DNA from: Polaromonas sp. YR568
GTDB lineage: Bacteria > Pseudomonadota > Gammaproteobacteria > Burkholderiales > Burkholderiaceae_C
Assembly (NCBI RefSeq): GCF_900116715.1
Contig: NZ_FPBM01000002.1
Location: 288,589-352,588, forward strand
DNA: 64,000 nucleotides
Direction: 5' to 3'
A program made the position numbers and the translations under genes. This document shows, one piece after another, positions 8,118-17,982 of this stretch (within the stretch, counting starts at the first letter, position 1; every line of letters starts with the position of its first letter). The notes under the pieces were generated by a model. The model saw only the letters and a program-made list of their open reading frames with translations, was not told where the DNA came from and searched no databases.

Positions 8118-10414
8118 TAGAAAGATGTACCAATTTGGAATTGCAACCGCTCTATTCTATCGCCAGGCATTTTGCGGAGCGGCGTCGCAATGGCTATCCG
8201 TAAAGGCCCCACCGGGGAAATCCAGCTGATACCGATACCTGTTGATACCCTCAGGTCGTTCAAGCGGTATGGATCTTTTTCCCCGAATACGTTACCGGCA
8301 TCCACAAAACCGTACAAGCGCAAGGTCCTGTCATTGCCTGCGCCCGGGAACGGCGCGATGATTTCAGCGTTCAGGGTCAGCTTTTTCGGTCCGCCAATCG
8401 CCAGGTCGGAGGCGTCCCGAGGACCCAGCGACCCTTGTTCGAACCCTCGAACCGATCCAAGACCGCCCGAGTAGTAATTCTTGAAAAGTGGGTATGGCTG
8501 GCCATTCAGCCCCTTGCCCCAGCCAAATTCGCCGTTCAGGGCGATGGTGAACTGCTTGTTCAGGGGGATGTATTGCTGGACCTGGTAATTGGCACGCACA
8601 AACTTGATGTCACCTGCCACGCCCCAGTCCCCATAGACGCGCTGGTAGCGGCCGGAAGTAGGCACCAGTGAGCTGTCACGGCTGTCGCGCGACCACCCAA
8701 CCGTCAGTGGGATCGAGTCACTTTTGTAACCAAATTGGTTGGCATAGGTCTGGTAGCTGGTCGGCAGGTTGGTGCCGGGGACAATCGTCAGCTGCTCATA
8801 GCCGCTGCCAAAATAAACCGTGTCGTTTTCGGTGAACGGAACACCGAAACGGATGCTGGCACCACGCGTTTTCAGGGAGTAGTCACCGCCCTGGCCGGAC
8901 AAGGGCTTGGACGTCCGGTCATAGACGTCAATGGTGCGCGAAATCCCGTCTGCCGTGAAGTACGGGTCAATCGTGCTCAAGACGATCTGGCGATTTGACT
9001 TGCTGGTGTTGACCTCGATCCCGAGGTAGTTGCCGGAACCGAAAACGTTTTCCTGCTTGATACCGAACATCAGGGCAATGCTGTCGGCACTGGAATAACC
9101 CGCACCCAATTGCAGATTGCCGGTCGGCTTCTCAACCACATTCACTGTCACGTCGACCTGGTCGGCGGTGCCGGTCACCTCTTGCGTGTCCATGTTCACT
9201 TCGGTGAAGAAGCCAAGGCGGTCAACGCGATCGCGTGAAAGGCGGATCTTGTCGCCGTCGTACCAGGAGGATTCGAACTGGCGGAACTCACGCCGCACCA
9301 CTTCGTCACGCGTGCGGTTGTTACCCGCCACATTGACGCGACGCACATAAGCCCGGCGGGAAGGATCGGCTTGAAGCACAAAAGCCACGCGGTTGTTGCT
9401 GCGGTCGATTTCAGGTACCGCCTCAACGCGGGCAAAGGCAAAGCCGAACGTACCAAAGTAGTCGGTGAAGGCCTTGGTGGTTTCCGCCACCTGGTCGGCG
9501 TTGTACGGCTCACCTGGCTCAATCTTCACCAGGGTTTTGAACTCTTCTTCCTTGTTCAGGTAGTTGCCTTCGAGCTTGACGCCCGACACCACAAAGCGTT
9601 CGCCTTCCGTGACATTGACGGTAATCGCAATGCTCTGCTTGTCCGGCGAAATTGCAACCTGGGTGGAGTCGATTTTGAACTCGAGGTAACCGCGCGACAG
9701 ATAGTAGGAGCGCAATGTTTCAATGTCGGCATTGAGCTTGGTGCGCGAATAACGATCGGACTTGGTATACCAGCTCAGCCAGCCGCCCGTGTCGAGGTCA
9801 AACAGCCCCAGCAACGTGGACTCGCTGAAGGCCTTGTTGCCGGTGATGTGGATTTCCTTGATCTTGGCCACTTCACCTTCAACGACACTGAAGGTCAGAT
9901 TGACGCGATTGCGTTCAATCGGGGTGACCGTGGTGATCACTTCAACGCCATACAGGCTCTTGTTGATGTACTGGCGCTTGAGCTCCTGCTCGGCCTTGTC
10001 GGCAAGCGCTTTGTCGAAGGGCTGGCCATCGGCGATGCCGGCTTCGCGAAGCGCTTTCTTGAGCGCATCTTTCTCAAATTCTTTGGTTCCGACGAAATCC
10101 ACATCGGCCACGGTGGGACGCTCTTCCACAATCACCACCAGCACGTCGCCGCTGACTTCAAGCCTCACATCCTTGAACAGGCCCAGACCGAACAGCGCCC
10201 GAATGGCGGTGGTGCCTTTGTCGTCGTTATAGGTTTCACCGACACGAAAGGGAAGCGACGCAAAAATGGTTCCTGGCTCTACGCGCTGCAGACCTTCAAC
10301 CCGGATATCACGAACGGTGAAAGGGTCTACGGCCCAAGCGGAACTGGCGGCAAAAAGACCGGCGGCGATGGCGCAAACTGCACGAACTTTGAAACGATTT
10401 ATTTGTTTTTGCAT
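8117..10414 (-). CDS. bamA: Outer-membrane protein assembly factor BamA
   Basis: Central Omp85 component of the BAM complex. The chosen ATG gives MQKQINRFKVRAV followed by a signal peptide ending SSAWA, then VDPFTVRDIRVEGLQRV, the start of POTRA1. Five POTRA repeats occupy about residues 25-425, and the C-terminal barrel contains the lid-lock type motif GGLGSVRGFEQGSLGPR and ends in the outer-membrane signature QFQIGTSF with terminal Phe. The product is 765 residues. A longer start at 10465 would place extra residues before the signal peptide and overlap rseP, so I rejected it. Confidence 0.96.
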   Translation of the reverse strand: MQKQINRFKVRAVCAIAAGLFAASSAWAVDPFTVRDIRVEGLQRVEPGTIFASLPFRVGETYNDDKGTTAIRALFGLGLFKDVRLEVSGDVLVVIVEERPTVADVDFVGTKEFEKDALKKALREAGIADGQPFDKALADKAEQELKRQYINKSLYGVEVITTVTPIERNRVNLTFSVVEGEVAKIKEIHITGNKAFSESTLLGLFDLDTGGWLSWYTKSDRYSRTKLNADIETLRSYYLSRGYLEFKIDSTQVAISPDKQSIAITVNVTEGERFVVSGVKLEGNYLNKEEEFKTLVKIEPGEPYNADQVAETTKAFTDYFGTFGFAFARVEAVPEIDRSNNRVAFVLQADPSRRAYVRRVNVAGNNRTRDEVVRREFRQFESSWYDGDKIRLSRDRVDRLGFFTEVNMDTQEVTGTADQVDVTVNVVEKPTGNLQLGAGYSSADSIALMFGIKQENVFGSGNYLGIEVNTSKSNRQIVLSTIDPYFTADGISRTIDVYDRTSKPLSGQGGDYSLKTRGASIRFGVPFTENDTVYFGSGYEQLTIVPGTNLPTSYQTYANQFGYKSDSIPLTVGWSRDSRDSSLVPTSGRYQRVYGDWGVAGDIKFVRANYQVQQYIPLNKQFTIALNGEFGWGKGLNGQPYPLFKNYYSGGLGSVRGFEQGSLGPRDASDLAIGGPKKLTLNAEIIAPFPGAGNDRTLRLYGFVDAGNVFGEKDPYRLNDLRVSTGIGISWISPVGPLRIAIATPLRKMPGDRIERLQFQIGTSF

Positions 10415-10427
10415 GAAATGTATGGAG

Positions 10428-11804
10428 TTAGCCCAAAAGCCGGGTGACATCGTTAAACAGGGCAACGCACATCATGCCCAGCAGGATTGCAACGCCACCG
10501 CGCTGCAACCGGTCCATCCAGGCGTCAGACACGCCCCGGCCGGTGATCGCCTCCCAAAGATAATACATCAGGTGCCCCCCATCCAGAACCGGCAGCGGGA
10601 GTAAATTCAGGACGCCCAGACTGACGCTGATGAGGGCAAGAAACACCAGGTAAGTGCTCCAGCCAAGGCTGGCTGATTTACCCGCGTAATCGGCAATGGT
10701 GAGCGGCCCGCTGAGGTTTTTTAACGAAGCCTCTCCGGTGATCATTTTCCCCATCATCCGAAGCGTGAGCATGGACACCTGCCAGGTGCGGACAGCGCCC
10801 TGCCACAGGCCATCGAAAAATCCATACCGCACCGTCACGAGTTCCGGTGGTGCCCCTACATAGGCGTCTATGCGAGGCGTTGGCGTTCCATTGAGCTGTT
10901 TGAGCTGGGGCGTCACCTGCAGCGCCAGTGTCTCGCCGTCGCGGTTGACTTGCCAGTTCTGGGAGGCAAGTGGGAGATTGGCCGCATCGGCCGGCCGGGC
11001 CGACGTACGGATCACCTCACGCAATTGCTGGCCGTCCACAATGGCCGTCTCCCCCACGCGGAGCACCTCGTCGCCTGCACGCAACCCGGCTTTCTCGGCC
11101 GCTCCTCCGACCATGACCTCGCCAATCACGGGTCGCGTCCAGGGGCCCAGGATGCCGATTTTGCGGAACAGCTGGGCATCGGCTTCCGCGGCGCCCAGGG
11201 TGCTGAGCGCCAACCGCACTGTTTGGCCCGGATTTGCCGAGCCCTCCCCCATCACCAGCATGAGATCACGCCCGTCGAGCGCCCCCTGGGTCAGGCGCCA
11301 GCGCAGATCCTCAAAGGACCGGACAGCCTGAAGTTCATCGCCCTCAAAAGCGGCCTGCTCAACGGTTTCGTGGCCGCGAAGCCCTGCTCTTTCAGCCACG
11401 GAGCCGGCCAACGGACTGGCCAGGACGGCTTTGGGCTCTTGCAAGCCACTCCAGTTAACGATGGCGTAAAGCAGCACCGCCAGAAGAAGGTTGGCCGCCG
11501 GCCCGGCTGCGACCACGGCGGCCCGGGATTTGAGCGGCTGGGTGTTAAAAGCCAGATGGCGCTCAGCCGGATCGACCGGCGCCTCGCGCTCATCCAGCAT
11601 CTTGACGTAGCCCCCCAGGGGCAGCATGCCGATGGAAAACTCGGTCGATTTGTTCTTCAGCCGCCAGGTGTAAAGAGGCTTGCCAAATCCGATGGAAAAC
11701 TTCAGCACCTTGATGCCGCACGCCACGGCAACACGGTAATGGCCGTACTCATGCACGGCGATCAGGATGCCCAGCGTTACAACAAAGGAAATCATGGTCA
11801 GCAT
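10428..11804 (-). CDS. rseP: Site-2 RIP metalloprotease RseP
   Basis: Inner-membrane zinc protease that cuts anti-sigma-E factor within the membrane. The 458-residue protein carries HEYGH in the first membrane segment (zinc ligands), two periplasmic PDZ domains (about residues 115-200 and 205-290, the second with GGAAEKAGLRAGDEVLRV), and the second catalytic motif LPVLDGGHL. The ATG at 11804 leaves a 1-nt gap to the dxr stop. Neighbouring bamA and skp are themselves sigma-E-type envelope genes in other bacteria. Confidence 0.96.
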   Translation of the reverse strand: MLTMISFVVTLGILIAVHEYGHYRVAVACGIKVLKFSIGFGKPLYTWRLKNKSTEFSIGMLPLGGYVKMLDEREAPVDPAERHLAFNTQPLKSRAAVVAAGPAANLLLAVLLYAIVNWSGLQEPKAVLASPLAGSVAERAGLRGHETVEQAAFEGDELQAVRSFEDLRWRLTQGALDGRDLMLVMGEGSANPGQTVRLALSTLGAAEADAQLFRKIGILGPWTRPVIGEVMVGGAAEKAGLRAGDEVLRVGETAIVDGQQLREVIRTSARPADAANLPLASQNWQVNRDGETLALQVTPQLKQLNGTPTPRIDAYVGAPPELVTVRYGFFDGLWQGAVRTWQVSMLTLRMMGKMITGEASLKNLSGPLTIADYAGKSASLGWSTYLVFLALISVSLGVLNLLPLPVLDGGHLMYYLWEAITGRGVSDAWMDRLQRGGVAILLGMMCVALFNDVTRLLG

Positions 11805-11805
11805 G

Positions 11806-12993
11806 TCATGCCTCCAGTTGTCCGGCAATTTGAACGGCAACACGGCGAGCCTGCTCATCCAGTGCGAGCAGGCCTTCGATATCACTCGCTTCAGAGACGC
11901 TAATCGCCTCTAAAGTTGCGTGATTTACATGGTGAATGTGATCAAACCTGATTCGTTTGTCCAGAAAAGCCGCAACGGCCACCTCGTTGGCGGCATTCAG
12001 CACTGCCGTACTGCCCGCCGGGCCGTTCAAGACCTGCCAGGCCAGGGGCAGCCCGGGAAAGCGGTCATCGTCCGGCACTTCAAATGTCATGGTGGCCAGC
12101 GACCTGAAATCCAGCGCCTTGGCCCCCGAAGTAACCCGATCAGGCCAGGCCAGGCCATAGGCGATCGGAACGCGCATGTCAGGCGTTCCCAACTGCGCCA
12201 CCACCGAGGTGTCACGGTATTGCACCATGGAGTGGATGATGCTCTGGGGGTGGATCACCACCTCGATTTGAGCCGGCGCAAGACCAAACAGGAATTTGGC
12301 CTCGATGACCTCCAGGGCCTTGTTCATCATCGTCGCCGAGTCGACCGAGATTTTCCGGCCCATGACCCAGTTGGGATGGGCGCAGGCTTCGTCAGGCGTC
12401 ACGTTGCGCAGGCTGGCGGCATCGCGCGTGCGAAACGGCCCGCCCGACGCAGTGAGGATGATTTTTTCGACGCGTTGAGCCCAGGTGGCGGAGTCTTCGG
12501 GCAAAGACTGAAAAATGGCTGAATGCTCGCTGTCGATGGGGAGCAACTTGGCCCCTCCCTCGCGAACAGCCTGCATGAACACTTCGCCTCCGACCACCAG
12601 AGCTTCCTTGTTGGCCAGCAAAAGGCGCTTGCCGGCTTTTGCCGCAGCCATGCACGGCGCCAGCCCGGCGGCGCCCACGATGGCGGCCATAACAGCGTCC
12701 ACCAATTCGTGAGACGCAATCATTTCGAGAGCATCTTGACCATGTAGAACCTGGACAGGAAGCTGGTTTGACTTGATTTTTTCCGCCAATTGGCGCGCGT
12801 GTGGCTCACTCGCCATCACTGCATACTGCGGTTTGAACTGCACACACTGCGCCAGCATCAAATCAATTTGTGTGGCGGCGCTCAGCGCGAATACTTCGAA
12901 GCGCTCGGGATGACGTGCAATCACGTCGAGCGTATTGACACCTACGGACCCCGTAGAACCCAGGACGGTAACCCGCTGCTTTTTGAACGCCAT
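11806..12993 (-). CDS. dxr: 1-deoxy-D-xylulose 5-phosphate reductoisomerase
   Basis: Second enzyme of the MEP isoprenoid pathway, feeding the undecaprenyl synthase upstream. The NADPH site is VTVLGSTGSVGVNTLDVI at the very N-terminus; LLANKEALVVGGE, LPIDSEHSAIFQ, LTASGGPF and WVMGRKISVDSATMMNKALEVIEA are signature stretches (metal and substrate residues). Length 395 is normal. The same frame stays open far upstream of the ATG at 12993 inside cdsA, but that extension is a shadow of cdsA. Confidence 0.97.
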   Translation of the reverse strand: MAFKKQRVTVLGSTGSVGVNTLDVIARHPERFEVFALSAATQIDLMLAQCVQFKPQYAVMASEPHARQLAEKIKSNQLPVQVLHGQDALEMIASHELVDAVMAAIVGAAGLAPCMAAAKAGKRLLLANKEALVVGGEVFMQAVREGGAKLLPIDSEHSAIFQSLPEDSATWAQRVEKIILTASGGPFRTRDAASLRNVTPDEACAHPNWVMGRKISVDSATMMNKALEVIEAKFLFGLAPAQIEVVIHPQSIIHSMVQYRDTSVVAQLGTPDMRVPIAYGLAWPDRVTSGAKALDFRSLATMTFEVPDDDRFPGLPLAWQVLNGPAGSTAVLNAANEVAVAAFLDKRIRFDHIHHVNHATLEAISVSEASDIEGLLALDEQARRVAVQIAGQLEA

Positions 12994-13001
12994 GCCAGAA
13001 C

Positions 13002-13859
13002 CTAGAAATTGACCAACATCATCGCCAGCGGCAGTGTGGGCAACAAGGCATCCACCCGGTCCAGCACGCCGCCGTGGCCAGGCAAGAGCCCGCTGGAGTC
13101 TTTCACACCCGCGCTTCGCTTGATGAGGGACTCCACCAGGTCGCCGACCACGCTCATCGCGGCCAGGAAGATAACCGCCAGCAGCATGATCACGATGCCG
13201 TGATTCGCCGCCAGCCGGCTGTAAAGCGTCGGCTCGCTCCAGAAACCGGCCGAACCTGTCGTGCTGGCATAAACCCATGCAAGCGACAGCGCAACCACGC
13301 CCGCCATGCCGCCCCACACACCTTCCCAGCTTTTGCCCGGACTGATCGATGGCGCCAGCTTGCCTTTGCTGAAACGCCCTCCAAAAGTACGCCCGGCAAA
13401 GTAGGCAAAGATGTCCGCCACCCAGACCAGCAACAGCACGGACAACAGGAAATTGATACCGACAACGCGGGCTTGCGCAACGGCCAGCCAGGCCAGCCAC
13501 AGCGCCACCAGCCCTCCAACCAGCCGCAGCGCCTTGGGAATGCGTGGCCAGCCGGCCACACCGTTGCGCAGCAGACAGCCACCCGCCAGTACCCACGCGG
13601 CACCCGCAACGGCCCAGATCATCGGCAAGGGCTGCTCAAGCAGTCCACCGTACCAGGAGAGCGCGCACAAGGCTACGCACACCACGCCAAGCCCTGTGGA
13701 CAGGCCTTGCCCGTAGCCATTCAGGCGGCCCCACTCCCAGGCCCCTGCGGCAATCAGCAGCAGCGCCACAGCGCAAAACGGCTGGGGCGTTTTATAAAAG
13801 AGTGCAGGCAGCAAGATGGCGAGCAAAACGATCGCCGTGATCACACGCTGTTTAAGCAT
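13002..13859 (-). CDS. cdsA: Phosphatidate cytidylyltransferase
   Basis: Makes CDP-diacylglycerol from phosphatidic acid and CTP. A 285-residue integral membrane protein with about eight hydrophobic segments. The C-terminal CDP-DAG synthase signature is clear: SLIKRSAGVKDSSGLLPGHGGVLDRVD, with the conserved KR, KD, GHGG and DR.D residues. It overlaps uppS by one base (13859) and precedes dxr by 8 bp. Confidence 0.96.
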   Translation of the reverse strand: MLKQRVITAIVLLAILLPALFYKTPQPFCAVALLLIAAGAWEWGRLNGYGQGLSTGLGVVCVALCALSWYGGLLEQPLPMIWAVAGAAWVLAGGCLLRNGVAGWPRIPKALRLVGGLVALWLAWLAVAQARVVGINFLLSVLLLVWVADIFAYFAGRTFGGRFSKGKLAPSISPGKSWEGVWGGMAGVVALSLAWVYASTTGSAGFWSEPTLYSRLAANHGIVIMLLAVIFLAAMSVVGDLVESLIKRSAGVKDSSGLLPGHGGVLDRVDALLPTLPLAMMLVNF

Positions 13860-14599
13860 CAGGCAGCCTTTACGTTGTCGTTGTTGCCGTGGCCACCGAC
13901 CTGGGCGGAGGTCTTGCCAAAGCGCCGTTCGCGGGTGCGGAAAACGGCGATCGCTTCGTCCAGCGCCGCTTCGTCGAATTCAGGCCACAGTTTGTCTGAA
14001 AAATGCAGCTCGGAATAAGCGGCCTGCCATAGCAAAAAGTTGCTGATGCGCAGCTCACCACCCGTACGGATCAGCAAATCCGGATCGGGTACATGCGCCA
14101 AGGCCATCGCACGGTCCAGCGACTGCTCGGTGATCGCTTCGCCGCGGCTGGCCAGCTTCTGCGCGGCCTGGGCAATGTCCCAGCGGCCGCCGTAGTTGAA
14201 GCACACGTTAAAAATCAGCCGGCTGTTGGCCGAGGTGTCGAGCTCGGCCTTGGCCAGCCCGGCCCGGACTTTTTCGGACAAGCGCTCACGGTCGCCCACG
14301 AAATGCAGCTGCACGCCGTTTTCGTTCAGGCTGGGGACCTCCTTGGCCAGCGACAGGGCCAGCAGCTCCATAAGACCGGATACCTCCTCAGAAGGCCGGT
14401 TCCAGTTTTCCGACGAAAACGCAAACACCGTGAGCACGCCGATGCCGCGCTCCAGGCAGGCCCGGACACAGCGGCTCAGCGAATCAACGCCCTGCTTGTG
14501 GCCCGCAATACGGGGTAAAAATCGTTTGGTCGCCCAGCGCCCATTGCCATCCATGACGATGGCGACGTGGTGCGGGACGATGGAATGGTTGGTGGCCAT
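13859..14599 (-). CDS. uppS: Undecaprenyl diphosphate synthase
   Basis: cis-Prenyltransferase that makes the C55 lipid carrier for peptidoglycan and LPS. The N-terminal motif HVAIVMDGNGRWA includes the catalytic Asp; SLSRCVRACLERGIGVLTVFAFSSENW and the C-terminal PDPDLLIRTGGELRISNFLLWQ..YSEL are family hallmarks. Length 246 is normal. It follows frr after 27 bp and is coupled to cdsA by a 1-nt overlap. Confidence 0.97.
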   Translation of the reverse strand: MATNHSIVPHHVAIVMDGNGRWATKRFLPRIAGHKQGVDSLSRCVRACLERGIGVLTVFAFSSENWNRPSEEVSGLMELLALSLAKEVPSLNENGVQLHFVGDRERLSEKVRAGLAKAELDTSANSRLIFNVCFNYGGRWDIAQAAQKLASRGEAITEQSLDRAMALAHVPDPDLLIRTGGELRISNFLLWQAAYSELHFSDKLWPEFDEAALDEAIAVFRTRERRFGKTSAQVGGHGNNDNVKAA

Positions 14600-14626
14600 A
14601 GTGAAATCAGGCCAGACGGCGAAGCG

Positions 14627-15187
14627 TCAAACCGCCATGATGTCTTGTTCCTTGCCTGCGACCAGTTTGTCGACTTCGGCAATGAAACGGTCGGTGAACT
14701 TCTGAATATCGTCTTGCGAACGGCGTTCATCGTCCTCAGAGGCGAGCTTGTCCTTGACCAGCTTTTTGACGCCATCGTTGGCATCGCGGCGCAGATTACG
14801 GATGGCCACCTTGGCGTGCTCACCCTCGGCGCGCACAACCTTGGTGAGCTCCTTGCGGCGCTCTTCAGTCATCGCCGGCATGGGGACGCGGATCAGATCG
14901 CCTTGCGCCGCTGGATTCAGGCCGAGGTCGGAATCGCGAATGGCTTTTTCGATTTTGGCGCCCATGCCCTTTTCCCAGGGCGAGACACTGATGGTGCGTG
15001 CATCGAGCAGCGACACATTGGCCACCTGGCTGATCGGCACCATGGAGCCGTAATAGTCGACATGCACGGTGTCGAGCAAGCCGGGGTTGGCGCGGCCTGT
15101 GCGGATCTTGGTCAGGCCGTTCTTGAACGAGTCGATGGACTGCAGCATTTTTTGCTCTGCCAGCTGCTTGACGTCAGCAATGCTCAT
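14627..15187 (-). CDS. frr: Ribosome recycling factor
   Basis: With EF-G it splits post-termination ribosomes. The 186-residue protein begins [14 protein letters not shown] and contains [47 protein letters not shown] and [13 protein letters not shown], all standard. I used the ATG at 15187; an in-frame extension to 15469 runs through pyrH and is not real. The 61-bp gap to pyrH contains the remnant-like string TCGCTATCAAAAT, which resembles part of the dispersed repeat but is too short to call. Confidence 0.97.
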   Translation of the reverse strand: MSIADVKQLAEQKMLQSIDSFKNGLTKIRTGRANPGLLDTVHVDYYGSMVPISQVANVSLLDARTISVSPWEKGMGAKIEKAIRDSDLGLNPAAQGDLIRVPMPAMTEERRKELTKVVRAEGEHAKVAIRNLRRDANDGVKKLVKDKLASEDDERRSQDDIQKFTDRFIAEVDKLVAGKEQDIMAV

Positions 15188-15248
15188 GGTCGGATCTCCG
15201 GATTTTGATAGCGAAAAAAGCAAGCCTCGGATTGGCGGATTCGGAAGG

Positions 15249-15959
15249 TCAAACGTGAACCAGGGTTCCCTCGTCCTCACCCTGCACCACGCGCTTGAGC
15301 GCACCGTGCTTGAAAATACTGAACACCTTGATGGGCAGTTTCTGGTCGCGGCACAGTGCGAAAGCCGTGGCGTCCATGACTTCGAGGTTCTTGCCCATCG
15401 CTTCATCAAACGTGATGTTGGTGTAACGCGTGGCCTTCGGGTCCTTCTTCGGGTCAGCGGTGTAAACACCGTCGACCTTGGTCGCCTTCAGCACGATTTC
15501 GGCGCCGATCTCAGCGCCGCGCAATGCGGCCGCCGTGTCGGTGGTGAAGAAAGGGTTGCCGGTGCCGGCCGCAAAAATGACGACCTTGCCCTCTTCGAGG
15601 TATTGCAAGGCCTTGGGGCGCACATAAGGCTCGACGACGCGCTCGATGCCGATCGCGGACATCACGCGCGCAATCAGGCCGGCCTTGTCCATGGTGTCAC
15701 CCAACGCCAGGGCGTTCATCACGGTGGCCAGCATGCCCATGTAGTCGGCGGTGGCGCGGTCCATGCCGACCGAGCCGCCCGCCACACCGCGGAAAATATT
15801 GCCGCCGCCAATCACCACCGCCACCTCCACACCCATGCGGGTGACTTCGGCGATTTCTTCCACCATGCGCACGATGGTGGCGCGGTTGATGCCGAAGGCA
15901 TCGTCCCCCATCAAGGCCTCACCTGACAGTTTTAACAAGATTCGCTTGTAGGCTGGCAT
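15249..15959 (-). CDS. pyrH: UMP kinase
   Basis: Hexameric amino acid kinase family enzyme that phosphorylates UMP. Signature stretches are [13 protein letters not shown] at the start, [28 protein letters not shown], and the nucleotide-binding [13 protein letters not shown]. Length 236 is normal. It lies between tsf (64 bp upstream) and frr, the usual bacterial order. Confidence 0.97.
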   Translation of the reverse strand: MPAYKRILLKLSGEALMGDDAFGINRATIVRMVEEIAEVTRMGVEVAVVIGGGNIFRGVAGGSVGMDRATADYMGMLATVMNALALGDTMDKAGLIARVMSAIGIERVVEPYVRPKALQYLEEGKVVIFAAGTGNPFFTTDTAAALRGAEIGAEIVLKATKVDGVYTADPKKDPKATRYTNITFDEAMGKNLEVMDATAFALCRDQKLPIKVFSIFKHGALKRVVQGEDEGTLVHV

Positions 15960-16023
15960 GTGAGGGGCTTTCTGTGGTTAAAGTGAACTGGAGTTTAGCG
16001 GCCTTCCGGCTGGGCTTAAGGAC

Positions 16024-16938
16024 TTAAGCGCCTTTGGCGGCTGCGACCTGGGCGGCGACTTCGGCGGCGAAATCGTCCACCTTCTTGTCGATGCCCTCGC
16101 CCACCACGTACAGCGTGAAGGACTTGATCGTCGTCGCTTTTTCCTTGAGCATTTGCTCAACGGTCTGCTTGTCGTTCTTGACGAAAGTCTGGTTGTACAG
16201 GCTGACTTCTTTGAGGTACTTCTGCACGCCGCCTTCGATACGCTTTGCAACAATTTCGGCAGACTGCACAGCCTTGCCTTCGGCCTGGGCCTTGGCAGCG
16301 TCTTCAGCAGCCTTGGCTGCAGCCACAGAGCGCTCCTTGGCGACCAGTTCGGCTGGTACTTCAGCGCTGGACAGGGACACCGGCTTCATGGCGGCCACGT
16401 GCATCGCGACGTCCTTGGCGGCGGCTTCGTCGCCTTCAAACTCCACGATCACGCCGATACGCGTGCCGTGCAGGTAAGAAGCCAGCTTGCTGCCGGTAAA
16501 ACGCTTAAAGCGGCGCACGCTCATGTTTTCGCCGATCTTGCCGATCAGGCCCTTGCGCACGTCTTCCACGGTCGGGCCGAAGCCGTCCAGCGTGAGGGGC
16601 ATGGCGCCAACGGCTTCCACATCGGCCGGGTTGTTCTTGACGATGCCTTCGACCACGGCTTTGGTGAAAGCCAGGAAGCTGTCGTTTTTGGTGACGAAGT
16701 CGGTTTCGCAGTTGATCTCAACCAGCGCGCCCACATCGCCTTCGCGATGCGCAGCGACCACGCCTTCAGCGGTAACGCGGGAAGCAGCCTTGCCGGCCTT
16801 GCTGCCGAGCTTGACGCGCAGAAGTTCTTCTGCTTTTTCGAAGTTGCCTTCCGCCTCGGTCAGTGCTTTCTTGCACTCCATCATGGGGGCGTCGGTCTTG
16901 GCGCGCAGTTCAGCGACCATGCTTGCAGTAATTGCCAT
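16024..16938 (-). CDS. tsf: Elongation factor Ts
   Basis: Nucleotide exchange factor for EF-Tu. The 304-residue protein starts [16 protein letters not shown] and continues with [16 protein letters not shown], a UBA-like N-domain, then the conserved core [12 protein letters not shown] (here [12 protein letters not shown]) and the dimerisation part. The ATG at 16938 has GGAGAATCAAAG just upstream as ribosome-binding site; a TTG at 16983 in frame is unneeded. It is separated from rpsB by 126 bp holding a perfect terminator-like hairpin. Confidence 0.97.
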   Translation of the reverse strand: MAITASMVAELRAKTDAPMMECKKALTEAEGNFEKAEELLRVKLGSKAGKAASRVTAEGVVAAHREGDVGALVEINCETDFVTKNDSFLAFTKAVVEGIVKNNPADVEAVGAMPLTLDGFGPTVEDVRKGLIGKIGENMSVRRFKRFTGSKLASYLHGTRIGVIVEFEGDEAAAKDVAMHVAAMKPVSLSSAEVPAELVAKERSVAAAKAAEDAAKAQAEGKAVQSAEIVAKRIEGGVQKYLKEVSLYNQTFVKNDKQTVEQMLKEKATTIKSFTLYVVGEGIDKKVDDFAAEVAAQVAAAKGA

Positions 16939-17010
16939 CTTTGATTCTCCGTTTTGTCGTTTTGACCCGCTGGAAGCGATCAATTCGCACCCAGCTTTTC
17001 GTTAAGTTGT

Positions 17011-17039
17011 GAAAAAGGGGCTACGCGAGCCCCTTTTTC
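17011..17039. terminator. Perfect 12-bp hairpin with A/T flanks between rpsB and tsf
   Basis: GAAAAAGGGGCT - ACGCG - AGCCCCTTTTTC is a perfect 12-bp inverted repeat and has the shape of an intrinsic terminator in both directions. Because rpsB and tsf are normally co-transcribed, it probably acts as a partial terminator that gives more rpsB than tsf mRNA, as known for E. coli. Confidence 0.8.
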
Positions 17040-17064
17040 GCGTCTGGCGCAGAGCCGAAAGCTA

Positions 17065-17817
17065 TCAGCCCGCTGCGTTTTCCACTTCGACGAACTCATC
17101 CGAGCTCTCGGCCGAAACTGCCTTGACGACTTCGTTCACGGCGTTGGCGCGGCCTTCGAGGATCGCGTCGGCGATACCGCGGGCGTACAGGGCGACTGCC
17201 TTGGAGGAGTCATCGTTGCCGGGGATCACGTAATCGATGCCGATAGGCGAGTGGTTGGAGTCAACCACACCGATCAGGGGGATGCCGAGCTTCTTGGCTT
17301 CCAGGATCGCGATTTTGTGGAAGCCCACGTCGATCACGAAGATGGCGTCCGGCAGGGCGTTCATGTCCTGAATGCCGCCGATGTCTTTTTCAAGCTTTTC
17401 GATTTCACGCTTGAAGGTGAGTTGTTCTTTTTTGCTGATGGAATCGAGGCCGGCTTCTTGCTGGGCCTTCATTTCCTTCAGGCGCTTGATGGAGGTCTTG
17501 ACCGTCTTGAAGTTGGTCAGCATGCCGCCCAGCCAGCGCTGGTCAACGTAAGGAACACCGGCGCGCTTGGCTTCGGTGGCGACGATTTCGCGAGCCTGGC
17601 GCTTGGTGCCCACCATCAGGATGGTGCCGCGGTTGGCGGACAGCTGCTTGGCGAACTTCATCGCTTCCTGGTACATCGGAAGCGATTTTTCCAGGTTGAT
17701 GATGTGAATACGGTTGCGATGGCCGAAGATGTAAGGGGCCATCTTGGGGTCCCAGAAGCGGGTTTGGTGTCCGAAATGAACGCCTGCTTCCAGCATTTCG
17801 CGCATAGTGGTCGACAT
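17065..17817 (-). CDS. rpsB: 30S ribosomal protein S2
   Basis: The 250-residue protein begins [22 protein letters not shown] and contains [25 protein letters not shown] and [21 protein letters not shown], all characteristic of S2. First gene of the rpsB-tsf-pyrH-frr block. The start has GGAGTATTCCT just upstream as ribosome-binding site. Confidence 0.98.
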   Translation of the reverse strand: MSTTMREMLEAGVHFGHQTRFWDPKMAPYIFGHRNRIHIINLEKSLPMYQEAMKFAKQLSANRGTILMVGTKRQAREIVATEAKRAGVPYVDQRWLGGMLTNFKTVKTSIKRLKEMKAQQEAGLDSISKKEQLTFKREIEKLEKDIGGIQDMNALPDAIFVIDVGFHKIAILEAKKLGIPLIGVVDSNHSPIGIDYVIPGNDDSSKAVALYARGIADAILEGRANAVNEVVKAVSAESSDEFVEVENAAG

Positions 17818-17960
17818 AGGAATACTCCAAAAGGTTGTGTCTAAAATCAGCGCTTATCGCCCCACCTTTGAGATTCGTGGGGCAACACCTTGGGTGGCTG
17901 ATTTGCGATTTGCATTGCAAACAACAAAATCGTCATTTGCAAAGCCTGTCGAGTATAACA
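17818..17960 (-). promoter_or_regulatory. rpsB promoter and leader
   Basis: On the minus strand a TATACT -10 box lies at 17952-17957; the -35 region is weak. The about 130-nt leader that follows holds a CCCCAC/GTGGGG hairpin close to the start of rpsB. S2 autoregulates through such a leader in other proteobacteria; here that is inference from position and folding only. The region also separates rpsB from the divergent amidase gene. Confidence 0.45.
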
Positions 17961-17982
17961 TTCTTCCGCTCCCTCCCCTCCC

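Noticed and set aside
11806..13596. A 596-residue dxr with a long N-terminal extension
   Set aside because: The extension is an out-of-frame reading of cdsA; the conserved NADPH motif begins within ten residues of the ATG at 12993.
15188..15248. An eighth copy of the dispersed repeat between pyrH and frr
   Set aside because: Only TCGCTATCAAAAT and a few flanking bases match; the GCGCCC and GGCC parts are absent, so it is at best a remnant.
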